Below are positions 7,877 through 16,444 of a DNA stretch of 37,981 bases, in pieces. How positions within the stretch are numbered: position 1 is the first letter of the stretch; each line of letters starts with the position of its first letter. The translations under genes were made by a program, and so were the position numbers. The notes beneath the pieces are model-generated. The model did not search any database. It was not told the origin of the DNA and was given only the letters and a program-made list of their open reading frames with translations. The stretch is from the NCBI RefSeq assembly GCF_004123195.1, contig NZ_SDLI01000022.1, positions 1-37,981 on the forward strand, in the 5' to 3' direction. Origin of the DNA: Ammoniphilus sp. CFH 90114. GTDB lineage: Bacteria; Bacillota; Bacilli; Aneurinibacillales; RAOX-1.

Positions 7877-8908
7877 ATGAGAAAAATGACAATGATCTTA
7901 CTAGCGGCAAGTTTATCTGGGAGTCTATTGACTGGTTGTGGAGCAGACACCGCTAGTAACGCTCAACCTGCGAAAAATGAAAGCGTAGAACAAGTTAGTG
8001 CAGATACAGAGAAAAGTGCACTAGAAGGTAAAACAGTTACGATTCTTACAGGTGGAACATCAGGTGTTTACTTCCAACTAGGAAATGCTATGGCGAAGAT
8101 CTATAGCGAAAAGTCAGGAGCAAAGGCTAGCTCACAAACCACGGGAGCATCAGCGGAAAATGCAGCTAAGATAGCACAAAAGAAGGCTGAAATCGCTTTC
8201 GCTATGGCGGATACCGTTTCTGATGCTTATAATGGGGCGGGTAATTTTGCTGCTTCTGGTGCTTTAAGTAACTTGAGAGGCGTAACGGGGTTATACGCTA
8301 ACTATATGCAGATTGTTACAACGAAGGATACAGGGATTTCGTCTCTAGAAGATCTAAAAGGAAAGCGACTTGCGGTAGGGGCCATGGGAAGCGGTACGGA
8401 AATTATGGCAAAAAGAGTCCTAGAGTCCAGCGGAATAACCTATGATGATGTAAACGAAGATTTCTTATCCTTCGCTGAAGGAATTGAAGGAATCAAGAAC
8501 GGAACCATGGATGCGGCTTTTCTTTCCTCGGGTTACCCGAATTCCGGCATCATGGAATTAGCCACAACAAAGGATATTGTTATCATCCCTGTACCTGCAG
8601 ACATCACAGCGAAAATGAAAGAAGCATCACCAGCCTTTACGACAGGGAAAATTCCAGCAGGAACTTATAAGGGAATAGATCAAGAAATTGAAACGACGAT
8701 TGTAAAGAATCTTCTTATTACTCATAGTGATATGTCTGACGAAGAAGTTTACCAGTTAACCAAGGATTTCTACGAAAATATGGATACGTTGAAAAGCACA
8801 CATAGCTCTGCCAATGAGATTTTACTAGAAGGTGCTACGGATGGTATGCCTCTTCCGCTTCACCCAGGTGCAGAGAAATTCTTTAAAGAAAAGGGTGTTA
8901 TGAAGTAA
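7877..8908 (+). CDS. TAXI-family TRAP transporter solute-binding lipoprotein
   Basis: This is the substrate-capturing subunit of a tripartite ATP-independent transporter, anchored outside the membrane. The lipobox LTGC gives Cys21. The mature protein begins its fold with VTILTGGTSGVYFQLGNAMA, the signature of the TAXI class, which takes up dicarboxylates, glutamate and related acids in characterised members. The ATG at 7877 lies 9 bases after AGGGGG; the earlier ATG at 7868 touches that site. It is the first gene behind the sigma-54 promoter and is followed without a gap by the DUF1850 gene. The substrate cannot be read from sequence. A paralogue lies at 12522-13553. Confidence 0.93.
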   Translation: MRKMTMILLAASLSGSLLTGCGADTASNAQPAKNESVEQVSADTEKSALEGKTVTILTGGTSGVYFQLGNAMAKIYSEKSGAKASSQTTGASAENAAKIAQKKAEIAFAMADTVSDAYNGAGNFAASGALSNLRGVTGLYANYMQIVTTKDTGISSLEDLKGKRLAVGAMGSGTEIMAKRVLESSGITYDDVNEDFLSFAEGIEGIKNGTMDAAFLSSGYPNSGIMELATTKDIVIIPVPADITAKMKEASPAFTTGKIPAGTYKGIDQEIETTIVKNLLITHSDMSDEEVYQLTKDFYENMDTLKSTHSSANEILLEGATDGMPLPLHPGAEKFFKEKGVMK

Positions 8909-9427
8909 TTGGGATATGCAATAAGAATTGGAGTGGCGCTATTGGCTTTATCGGCAGGCTTGGTTTTTGCCTGCCGGCCTTCCTTATTCGTCCTTACCTT
9001 GACCGAACAGAACAGTGGAAAATTACTTTGGATGAAGCCGGTAGACGCAGATAATCGGATCTTTTCTTTACAATGGATGCATTCGGTGGAGTTGGAGCAA
9101 TGGAGAGAAACCTTTGAATTGACAGACGATTACCAAATTCATCTATTGGAGTCTCGGTTTAAAGCCTATGGAGCGGGGATTCCGAATAGAGAAGGACGAT
9201 ACTTTCGAAAAGAACAGGATTGGTTTGTAGAATCTGGTTTTGATCGTGTGTTCCCTGAGTTACCTATAGGGGTATCATTGTTTGCTTTTCACCGTTTAAT
9301 CATTAATGGAGAAGAATACCCTTTAACCGATTGGGTGAATGATGGGGATTATGTGACGGTAGATAGCCGTAAAATTTCCCTTTTGCAATGGTGGAAGTAT
9401 CAATTTAATGGAGGAGATCATGCATGA
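8909..9427 (+). CDS. DUF1850 protein associated with TAXI-TRAP transporters
   Basis: This 172-residue protein has an N-terminal hydrophobic segment (about residues 3-30) and then an extracytoplasmic domain with the HSVELEQWRETFEL and AYGAGIPN motifs of DUF1850. The family is found almost only beside TAXI-type TRAP genes and is presumed to be an accessory subunit; its mechanism is unknown. The proposed TTG start directly follows the stop of the binding-protein gene. A TTG at 8942, with GGAG 8 bases ahead, is an alternative but would cut into the hydrophobic segment. The gene overlaps the permease gene by ATGA. The second TRAP operon lacks a counterpart. Confidence 0.82.
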   Translation: MGYAIRIGVALLALSAGLVFACRPSLFVLTLTEQNSGKLLWMKPVDADNRIFSLQWMHSVELEQWRETFELTDDYQIHLLESRFKAYGAGIPNREGRYFRKEQDWFVESGFDRVFPELPIGVSLFAFHRLIINGEEYPLTDWVNDGDYVTVDSRKISLLQWWKYQFNGGDHA

Positions 9428-11397
9428 GTGCAGTTCCTAAAGCTCAACAGGGAACAGAGACGGCCAACGAGGACGGGATCTTAGAAAAATATGATCTGGA
9501 ATCACGCTTTCGAAAGATTGATAAAGGTTTTTGGCGATGGCTTATCTTTGTGCTGAGTGTTGGTTTGGCAGGTTATCATTTATATACTTCTTATTTTGGG
9601 CCTTTAGATGCCTTGCGGCATCGTGTTCTTCATACCAGTATCGTCGCTGTTCTCATTTTTATTATGTACCCTGCATTCTTAAAGTCCCCAAAACATAGAG
9701 TATCAGCTCCCGATATTCTTTGGGCGTTGTTAGCTTTTTCATCTGGGGCTTATATTTTCATCGAGTACAAAGCGATTGTTCAACGGATGTCTATTTTTGC
9801 ACCGAGTACACTGGATGTGACCTTTGGGATTGTAACGATGATTGTGGTAGTAGAGGGAGGGCGGCGTATTGTAGGTACGGCTCTAACGATCCTCACGCTG
9901 ATCTTTCTTCTTTATGCATTCGTTGGTCCATGGATGCCAGGCTTTCTTGAGCATAACGGGAAGTCCTTAGATGAGATTTCCATTTACATGTATTTATCGA
10001 CGGAGGGGATTTTTGGAACGGCAATTGGCGTTTCCGCTTCTTATATCGTTCTGTTCATCCTATTTGGAGCCTTCTTAAACCGTTCAGGAATGGGGCAATT
10101 CTTCAATGATATTGCTCTTGGATTAGCGGGCCATTCTACGGGAGGACCGGCTAAGGTAGCTGTGGTTTCGAGTGGACTTCTAGGTTCAATAAATGGAAGT
10201 GCATTAGCGAATGTCGTTACAACGGGAGCCTTCACCATTCCGCTCATGAAAAGAGTGGGATACAAGCCTGCTTTTGCCGGAGCCGTAGAAGCTACAGCTT
10301 CAGTAGGTGGACAGATCATTCCGCCCGTTATGGGGGCAACCGCCTTCATCATGGCGGAGACATTAGGTATTCCTTACAGTCAAATTGCCTTGGCCGCCAT
10401 TCTTCCAGGTCTTCTATATTATATCGGGATTATCGCCATTGTTCATTTAAGAGCGAAGCGTCATAATCTTCTTGGATTACCCAAAGAGGAGTTGCCAAGT
10501 GTTTGGGGAGTCTTGAAGCAAGGGGGGCACTTGCTGATCCCTATTATTGTATTGATTTACTTGTTATTTACGGGGAAAACCCCCATTTTTGCCGCCTTCT
10601 TTGCCATACTTCTGTCGGTTGTCGTCAGTTGGTTTAATCCATCTACCCGAATGGGGATAAAGGATGTCTTGCTTGCGATGGAATCCGGGATTAAGTCAAC
10701 ACTCGGCGTAGCCATGTCTTGTGCTATGGTTGGTTTGATTGTTGGGGTCACAACGTTAACAGGGCTAGGGCCTAAATTGACCCAATCCATTCTTTATCTG
10801 GGGCAAGGCCATTTATTCTTAACCCTATTCTTTACCATGATTGCCTGCATCATCATGGGGATGGGACTTCCTTCGATTCCGACCTATATCATTACAGCCA
10901 CCATGGCTGCGCCTGCTCTTCTAGAATTAGGCATTGCTCCATTTGTTACGCATTTGTTTGTGTTTTACTTTGGAATATTAGCGAATGTTACACCACCTGT
11001 AGCCTTAGCTGCCTTTGCTGGAGCCGGTATTGCAGGGGCAAATCCCAACAAAACAGGTTGGGAAGCGGTTCGGTTGGCTTTATCCGGGTTTATCATTCCA
11101 TTCATTTTCGTCTACTCGCCTGCACTCCTTCTTCAGGACCTAACGCATTGGACAGAGGTAATTTGGGTAGCTGTAACTGCGGTTGGGGGGGTCATCGGTT
11201 TAAGTGTTGCTATTGAGGGGTATCTATTCAGCTCATTGTCATTGGCCGCCCGAGTCATTACGCTTATTGGTTCGATTACCCTCATTATCCCAGGAGCGTG
11301 GACGGATATTCTAGGTATCATTATCTTAACTGCCGTTGTATTAGGGCAAAAGATGATGACGAAAAAAGCAAAGAATAAGATAACAGCATCTGCATAA
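9424..11397 (+). CDS. Fused TRAP transporter permease (4TM/12TM, DctQ-DctM type)
   Basis: This 657-residue integral membrane protein fuses the small (DctQ-like, about residues 35-190) and large (DctM-like, about 190-640) TRAP permease subunits, as is usual for TAXI systems. Conserved DctM features include STGGPAKVAVVSSGLLGSING and the VGGQIIPPVMGATAF loop around residue 300, with a second-half repeat near GMGLPSIPTYI. It moves substrate delivered by the binding lipoprotein using an ion gradient. It is the last gene of the operon and ends at a strong terminator. It is clearly homologous to the permease at 13568-15511 over its whole length. Confidence 0.94.
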   Translation: MSAVPKAQQGTETANEDGILEKYDLESRFRKIDKGFWRWLIFVLSVGLAGYHLYTSYFGPLDALRHRVLHTSIVAVLIFIMYPAFLKSPKHRVSAPDILWALLAFSSGAYIFIEYKAIVQRMSIFAPSTLDVTFGIVTMIVVVEGGRRIVGTALTILTLIFLLYAFVGPWMPGFLEHNGKSLDEISIYMYLSTEGIFGTAIGVSASYIVLFILFGAFLNRSGMGQFFNDIALGLAGHSTGGPAKVAVVSSGLLGSINGSALANVVTTGAFTIPLMKRVGYKPAFAGAVEATASVGGQIIPPVMGATAFIMAETLGIPYSQIALAAILPGLLYYIGIIAIVHLRAKRHNLLGLPKEELPSVWGVLKQGGHLLIPIIVLIYLLFTGKTPIFAAFFAILLSVVVSWFNPSTRMGIKDVLLAMESGIKSTLGVAMSCAMVGLIVGVTTLTGLGPKLTQSILYLGQGHLFLTLFFTMIACIIMGMGLPSIPTYIITATMAAPALLELGIAPFVTHLFVFYFGILANVTPPVALAAFAGAGIAGANPNKTGWEAVRLALSGFIIPFIFVYSPALLLQDLTHWTEVIWVAVTAVGGVIGLSVAIEGYLFSSLSLAARVITLIGSITLIIPGAWTDILGIIILTAVVLGQKMMTKKAKNKITASA

Positions 11398-11419
11398 GGT
11401 TTTTGAAAAAGCTTGTACA

Positions 11420-11455
11420 AAAAACATCCTTTGGTCTTCGAAGGATGTTTTTGTT
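11420..11455. terminator. Bidirectional terminator between TRAP operon 1 and lysR
   Basis: A perfect 12-bp stem AAAAACATCCTT/AAGGATGTTTTT has a 9-base loop. A T run follows on the plus side and an A run precedes it, so it can serve both converging genes. Confidence 0.92.
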
Positions 11456-12364
11456 TTAGATTGCAAAATGGCTCTCGTACCATTCTGATTGAATTAGTCT
11501 CTCTTTTAGATCTTGGATTACGGGATTTGGCTGGGAGCGATCTATGGATTCTATCAGGTCAATCTGTCTTGCAAGTCTAGGAGTGTTACAGATTGGAACT
11601 TCGATGAGTTCGCCCTTCTCAATTTCTTCTCGTACCGCCATGTAGGGCAGGAAGGCCAGACCTACTTGCCTTAACACCAGCTGTTTGACAGCTTCAATAC
11701 TCTCTACACTCAAGATGATGTTTGGGTTCATTCCTTCTGATTGAAATAATCCGTGAATAACCGACCAGTCTGCCGATCCTTGATCAAATAGAATCATAGG
11801 CTCGTGGCTGATCTCCTCTAGGCGTACGGTACGGGTCTTGCTAAAAGGGTGTTCTGGATAGGCCACTAAAAGGATCTGGTCAGAAAACATAGGGTAGCGA
11901 TGAATTTTAGGATGGAGGATGGTTCTTGTCAGGCCAAAATCCACTTTTCCTTTTAGCACCATATCTAAGATGTCGTTAGCTTGTCCCGTCAGTATCTTGA
12001 TACTCGCTTCAGGATACTGCTTGCGGAAAGCCGTAAGCAAGGAGGGGAGAATATAAGTTGAAATGCTAAGGGACGCAGCGATCGTGACTTCGCTGGTAAC
12101 GCCATCTTCATACCTTGAAATGGCCACTCTACTTTCCCTGTAGGCATTAACAAGATTCTCAGCATAAGGGAGATAGAATTTTCCTAGCTCTGTTAATACA
12201 ACATGTCTTCCTAATCGCTCGAACAGAGGAGAGCCGATTTCTTTCTCTAATGACTGTATGCGAGATGAGATGGATGGTTGAGTTAGGTATAACATCTCGG
12301 CGGCTTTGCTAAATGATCCAAACCAGGCTACGTGGACAAAGGCTTCTAAGTTTTGAAGATTCAT
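11456..12364 (-). CDS. LysR-family transcriptional regulator
   Basis: The N-terminal winged helix-turn-helix (MNLQNLEAFVHVAWFGSFSKAAEMLYLTQPSISSRIQ) is followed by a LysR substrate-binding domain, 302 residues in all. The start at 12364 has AGGAG 7 bases ahead; the longer frame (to 12430) adds 22 non-homologous residues without a ribosome site. It is divergent from TRAP operon 2 with 157 bases between the starts, the classic arrangement for a LysR activator of its neighbour. The effector is probably the transported compound or a breakdown product; this is inference. Confidence 0.93.
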   Translation of the reverse strand: MNLQNLEAFVHVAWFGSFSKAAEMLYLTQPSISSRIQSLEKEIGSPLFERLGRHVVLTELGKFYLPYAENLVNAYRESRVAISRYEDGVTSEVTIAASLSISTYILPSLLTAFRKQYPEASIKILTGQANDILDMVLKGKVDFGLTRTILHPKIHRYPMFSDQILLVAYPEHPFSKTRTVRLEEISHEPMILFDQGSADWSVIHGLFQSEGMNPNIILSVESIEAVKQLVLRQVGLAFLPYMAVREEIEKGELIEVPICNTPRLARQIDLIESIDRSQPNPVIQDLKERLIQSEWYESHFAI

Positions 12365-12521
12365 AGTGTAGCTCCTCTCTAACCTCGACTTATAGAAATA
12401 TTCTATGAATGAACAACTAATATCTATCATTATACACCAAAGAATTAGGTTATTATTAATATACGCTAAATTTTAAATTTTTCATGTTAGACTACTCTGT
12501 AAAAGATAAGGGGGCAACAAG
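12365..12521. promoter_or_regulatory. Divergent lysR/TRAP operon 2 control region
   Basis: Two symmetric sites stand out. One is ATAGAA-ATA-TTCTAT (12392-12406), 28 bases ahead of the lysR start. The other is AAATTTTAAATTT (12468-12480), about 45 bases ahead of the binding-protein gene. Either could be a T-N11-A-type LysR box. I cannot place a confident -35/-10 pair in either direction. Confidence 0.45.
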
Positions 12522-13553
12522 ATGAAGAAGTGGTTTGGTGCAACAGCTATTTTATCCCTAAGCATGACCATGTTGTTAGTGGGGTGTGGCGGAGGTGGTC
12601 AACAGACTCAAGAAACGAGTACACAGCCTCAACCAGCAGCTCAGCCAACACAGGAAGCGGAACCGAAACAAGAATTTAACGATCAGCTGATCATTGCTAC
12701 CGGAGGAACAGCTGGAACTTATTATCCATTAGGCGGCGGTATGGCGACCATCTGGCAAGAGAAGATTCCTGGTCTGAATGTAACAGCGCAATCAACAGGT
12801 GGGTCCGTTGAAAACTTAAAGCTCATTAACAAGGGAGAAGTAGATTTAGCTCTCGTACAAAATGATATTGCTAGCTTTGCAATGGACGGTACAGAAGTAT
12901 TCACGGAGAAGTTCGATAAATTTAAGGCCGTAGCTTCTTTATATCCTGAAGTTATTCAGCTAGTCGTAAGTGCAGACAGTGACATTCAAAGTGTGACAGA
13001 TCTGAAGGGGAAGAGAGTTTCTGTTGGTTCCGCAGGTAGTGGGAACGAAGTAGATGCTAGATTAATCCTCAATGAGAGCGCTCTCACTTATGACGATATT
13101 GATGAGATGTTCTTATCGTATGCTGAATCTGCAGATGCCTTTAAGAACAATCAGTTAGATGCTTTCTTCGTTATCTCAGGTGTTCCTACCCCTGCTCTAC
13201 AGGACGCATCGGCTTTGAAGAAGATTCGTCTGGTTCCTATTGAGGGAGCTGTTGCAGAAGGGCTGAAGAGCAAGTATCCATTCTTTGTTGATCATGTGAT
13301 TCCAGCAGGTACTTATAACGGTCAAGATCAAGAGATCAAGACGATCGCTGTTCAAGCTCAGTTAATTGTGCGCGATGGGTTGGATGAAAAATTAACTCAG
13401 GAAATGACGAAAGTGTTATTTGAAAACTTAGATCAATTAGCGACGATTCACGCTAAAGGAAAAGAAATCTCTCTTGACAAGGCTTTAGACGGACTTAGCG
13501 GTAATGTAGACCCAGGAACGGCGAAGTACTATCAAGAGAAGGGCGTGAAGTAG
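12522..13553 (+). CDS. TAXI-family TRAP transporter solute-binding lipoprotein (second system)
   Basis: This is the binding subunit of the second TAXI-TRAP system, 343 residues. The lipobox LVGC (Cys22) is followed by a Gly/Gln/Pro/Thr-rich linker of about 35 residues, then the TAXI fold starting LIIATGGTAGTYYPLGGGMA. AGGGGG lies 8 bases before the ATG. It aligns along its length with the first binding protein (shared GKRVSVGSAGSGNEV-type and PAGTYNGQDQEI segments), but the two clearly diverge, so they probably bind different ligands. It is the first gene of the operon controlled by the divergent LysR regulator. Confidence 0.93.
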   Translation: MKKWFGATAILSLSMTMLLVGCGGGGQQTQETSTQPQPAAQPTQEAEPKQEFNDQLIIATGGTAGTYYPLGGGMATIWQEKIPGLNVTAQSTGGSVENLKLINKGEVDLALVQNDIASFAMDGTEVFTEKFDKFKAVASLYPEVIQLVVSADSDIQSVTDLKGKRVSVGSAGSGNEVDARLILNESALTYDDIDEMFLSYAESADAFKNNQLDAFFVISGVPTPALQDASALKKIRLVPIEGAVAEGLKSKYPFFVDHVIPAGTYNGQDQEIKTIAVQAQLIVRDGLDEKLTQEMTKVLFENLDQLATIHAKGKEISLDKALDGLSGNVDPGTAKYYQEKGVK

Positions 13554-13567
13554 AAAGGACTGATGGA

Positions 13568-15511
13568 ATGCAGAAGAATGAACAGGGTTATCAGGAGATT
13601 CTAAAAAAGTATGACAGAGAATCCAACTTTCGAATGATGGCAGGTTCTTGGGGAAAAGCCATATTCTTATTGGCTATCGCTTTCTCTGTATTCCAGCTAT
13701 ACACCGGCTTCACTGGGCTCTTAGGAGCCCAGCTGCAGCGGGCCATTCACTTGAGTTTTGCACTTTGCTTGGTGTTTCTGTTATTCCCCGCGACAAAGAA
13801 GGGGAGCCGCCAGAAGATGGCATGGTCCGATTTTCTGTTGGCCGTCCTGAGTGTGGTCACTTGTCTTTACATTGTGGTGAACTTTAGGGATTTAATTCAA
13901 AGAGCGGGGGATTTCACACCTACAGATCTAGTGTTTGGTGGGATTGGAATCCTTCTAGTTTTAGAGGCGGCAAGAAGAGTTGTTGGTCTTCCGATCGTTA
14001 TAGTAGGGGGTTCTTTCCTTCTGTATTGCTTCTTCGGAGATTTGTTCCCAGGATTCTTAAATCATCGTGGCTTCTCGGTTGAGAGGATTATCAGCCACAT
14101 GTGGTTTACAACAGAAGGGATCTTTGGTATTCCCCTTGGGGTCTCTGCTAGTTTTATCTTTTTGTTCCTGCTCTTTGGAGCGTTCCTTGATCGAACAGGA
14201 ATTGGTTTATTCTTTAATGACTTAGCTCTAGCCGTTGCGGGTCGATCAACAGGTGGACCTGCTAAGGTAGCGATTTTCTCCAGCGCATTGCAAGGGACGA
14301 TTAGCGGAAGCTCTGTTGCCAATGTAGTTGGATCCGGTGCTTTTTCCATCCCCATGATGAAAAGGTTAGGCTATAAGCCATCGTTTGCCGCTGGTGTAGA
14401 AGCAGCAGCTTCGACCGGGGGTCAGATCATGCCTCCTATAATGGGAGCAGCAGCGTTCTTAATGACGGAGTTTACAGGAACGCCATATATACAGATTGTC
14501 ATTGCGGCTACGATTCCAGCCATGCTTTATTTCTCAGGGATCTGGCTGATGGTTCACTTTGAAGCAAAGAAGCTAGGGCTTCGTGGTCTAACTAAAGAAG
14601 AAGTTCCATCCTTTAAGTTGTTAATGAAAGAGAGAGGTCATCTCTTAATTCCTATTGTGGTTATTCTCGGGGTCCTTCTAAGCGGGCAAACCCCAACTCG
14701 TGCGGCTCTCTATGGAATTATTGCTGCAGTACTAGCAGCTGCGATCAAGAGAGCGACTCGGATGTCAGTTAAAGAAATTTTCCTTGCCCTCGAACAGGGA
14801 GCAAGAAGTGCCTTAGGGGTAGCGGTGGCAACTGCCGCAGCAGGTCTTATTGTCGGCTCAGTCACTCTGACGGGTGTCGGGTTGAAGATGGCTACGGGAC
14901 TTGTAGCTTTAGCACAAAATGAATTGATCTTAACCATGTTCTTTACAATGGTGGCTTCCATTATTCTAGGAATGGGTGCTCCAACTACGGCTAACTATGT
15001 AATCACAGCAACAATTGCAGCTCCGGCCCTTGTTCAATTAGGTGTTCCCGTGCTCGCTGCTCACATGTTTGCTTTCTACTTTGGAATAATCGCGGATATC
15101 ACTCCGCCTGTCGCCCTTGCTGCTTTTGCTGCATCGGGGATCGCGAAGAGTGAACCGATAATTACGGGTTTTCAAGCATCAAGGCTTGCTCTTGCCGCTT
15201 TTATTATCCCGTATATGTTTGTCATGTCTCCAGAACTACTATTAATTGACACGGACTTTTTCGGCGTATTGCCAGCGTTGGCTAGTGCTGTTCTCGGAAT
15301 GGTACTGATTGGAGCAGGAGCAATTGGCTATTTTAAAGAAGCACTGCCTATCTACATGCGAATTATTACTTTCATAGGTGGTCTTATGCTTATCAAGCCT
15401 GGGATCATGACCGATATAATGGGTGTCGGTATCTTTGTTTTATTGATCGTCACCCAAAATATGAAGCGAAACAAGAAAGACAAGGGGCTTTCTTTGCCAA
15501 GTAATTATTAA
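13568..15511 (+). CDS. Fused TRAP transporter permease (second system)
   Basis: This 647-residue 4TM/12TM fused TRAP permease has the same architecture as the one at 9424-11397. It shares STGGPAKVAIFSSALQGTISG, TGGQIMPPIMGAAAFLM and GMGAPTTANYVITA. It begins 15 bases after the binding-protein stop, behind an AAAGGA-type site. No DUF1850 gene separates it from its binding protein, unlike the first system. It feeds the enzymes encoded immediately downstream. Confidence 0.94.
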   Translation: MQKNEQGYQEILKKYDRESNFRMMAGSWGKAIFLLAIAFSVFQLYTGFTGLLGAQLQRAIHLSFALCLVFLLFPATKKGSRQKMAWSDFLLAVLSVVTCLYIVVNFRDLIQRAGDFTPTDLVFGGIGILLVLEAARRVVGLPIVIVGGSFLLYCFFGDLFPGFLNHRGFSVERIISHMWFTTEGIFGIPLGVSASFIFLFLLFGAFLDRTGIGLFFNDLALAVAGRSTGGPAKVAIFSSALQGTISGSSVANVVGSGAFSIPMMKRLGYKPSFAAGVEAAASTGGQIMPPIMGAAAFLMTEFTGTPYIQIVIAATIPAMLYFSGIWLMVHFEAKKLGLRGLTKEEVPSFKLLMKERGHLLIPIVVILGVLLSGQTPTRAALYGIIAAVLAAAIKRATRMSVKEIFLALEQGARSALGVAVATAAAGLIVGSVTLTGVGLKMATGLVALAQNELILTMFFTMVASIILGMGAPTTANYVITATIAAPALVQLGVPVLAAHMFAFYFGIIADITPPVALAAFAASGIAKSEPIITGFQASRLALAAFIIPYMFVMSPELLLIDTDFFGVLPALASAVLGMVLIGAGAIGYFKEALPIYMRIITFIGGLMLIKPGIMTDIMGVGIFVLLIVTQNMKRNKKDKGLSLPSNY

Positions 15512-15540
15512 ATTAGACATTGAGGGAGAGAAGAAACAAA

Positions 15541-16428
15541 ATGAAAATTCACGGATTATGCAGCATTACAATTACACCTTTTGATGACAAAGGAAAAGTA
15601 GACGAACAAAGCATTCGTGATCTAACCGAATTCTACATTAAGGCAGGAGTTCAAGGGATCACGATTAATGGAATAATGGGTGAAGTAACGAAGCTTTCAG
15701 AATCTGAGCGTAATCGTGTGGCCGAGGTATTTATTGATCAAGTGAATGGAAGAATTCCTGTTGTGGTTGGCTGTTCTGCTCAAGGTACCAATATTGTTAT
15801 TGAGTTAGCGAAGAAAGCAGAAAGCTTAGGTGCGGCAGCTGTTATGGTCGCTCCACCAGCTGGTCTCAAAAATTTGGATGTCGTCTATCAACACTACAAG
15901 CTCATCTCGGATGAAATTGGAATTCCATTAGTGGTTCAAGATGAACCTGTAACGACGAATGTTATCATGCCGGCAGCGTTCATTGCGAGACTAGGTCGTG
16001 AAATTGAAAACGTGAAGTATGTGAAGCTTGAAGAGGCGCCAACGACGATCAAGGCTACGAAGGTTCTAGAGTTAGCGGAGGGTTCAGTTGAGTTGTTTGG
16101 TGGATTAAATGGCATGTATTTCTTCGAAGAACTAGACCGTGGATGCTCTGGGATTATGACGGGATTCTCGTATCCAGAGATTTTGGTTGAAACTTATAAT
16201 TTATTCACTGCTGGTAAACGTGAAGAAGCAAGATCTTACTTCTACAAGTACTTGCCATTAATCCGTTTCGAAGCACAGCTAGGAATGGGCGGAGTAGCTA
16301 TCCGTAAGGAAATCTATAGACTACGTGGTGCGGTGGCAAGCGGCCATGTTCGCTTCCCTGGTGCGGGTATTGATGAGTTAACGCTTAAAGAGTTAAAAGA
16401 GATTATCAATTATCTTGACTTAAACTAA
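15541..16428 (+). CDS. DapA-superfamily (dihydrodipicolinate synthase-like) lyase with altered active site
   Basis: This TIM-barrel enzyme has 295 residues from the ATG at 15541, the first good start behind GGGAG. The Schiff-base lysine is kept (Lys162 in YVKLEEAP). Other DapA residues are changed. The catalytic tyrosine position reads VVQDEP (Gln133, where DapA has Tyr133). The GTTGE motif reads GIMGE (44-48). The arginine that binds the substrate carboxylate is not evident. It is thus unlikely to make dihydrodipicolinate. A class I aldolase or hydratase acting on a 2-keto acid is more plausible. Its place between a TRAP permease and an aminotransferase points to catabolism. Confidence 0.85.
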   Translation: MKIHGLCSITITPFDDKGKVDEQSIRDLTEFYIKAGVQGITINGIMGEVTKLSESERNRVAEVFIDQVNGRIPVVVGCSAQGTNIVIELAKKAESLGAAAVMVAPPAGLKNLDVVYQHYKLISDEIGIPLVVQDEPVTTNVIMPAAFIARLGREIENVKYVKLEEAPTTIKATKVLELAEGSVELFGGLNGMYFFEELDRGCSGIMTGFSYPEILVETYNLFTAGKREEARSYFYKYLPLIRFEAQLGMGGVAIRKEIYRLRGAVASGHVRFPGAGIDELTLKELKEIINYLDLN

Positions 16429-16444
16429 GGTGGGTGCCAATCAG

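Noticed and set aside
10041-10352. Long minus-strand ORFs across the permease genes
   Set aside because: They mirror the codon structure of the plus-strand permeases, have no ribosome sites and translate to low-complexity Ala/Pro/Thr sequence.
12365-12521. A second sigma-54 promoter before TRAP operon 2
   Set aside because: No GG-N10-GC element with TGGCAC/TTGC context is present; the divergent LysR gene explains the regulation better.
15541-16428. True dihydrodipicolinate synthase (dapA)
   Set aside because: The catalytic tyrosine and the GTTGE motif are not conserved and the context is catabolic.
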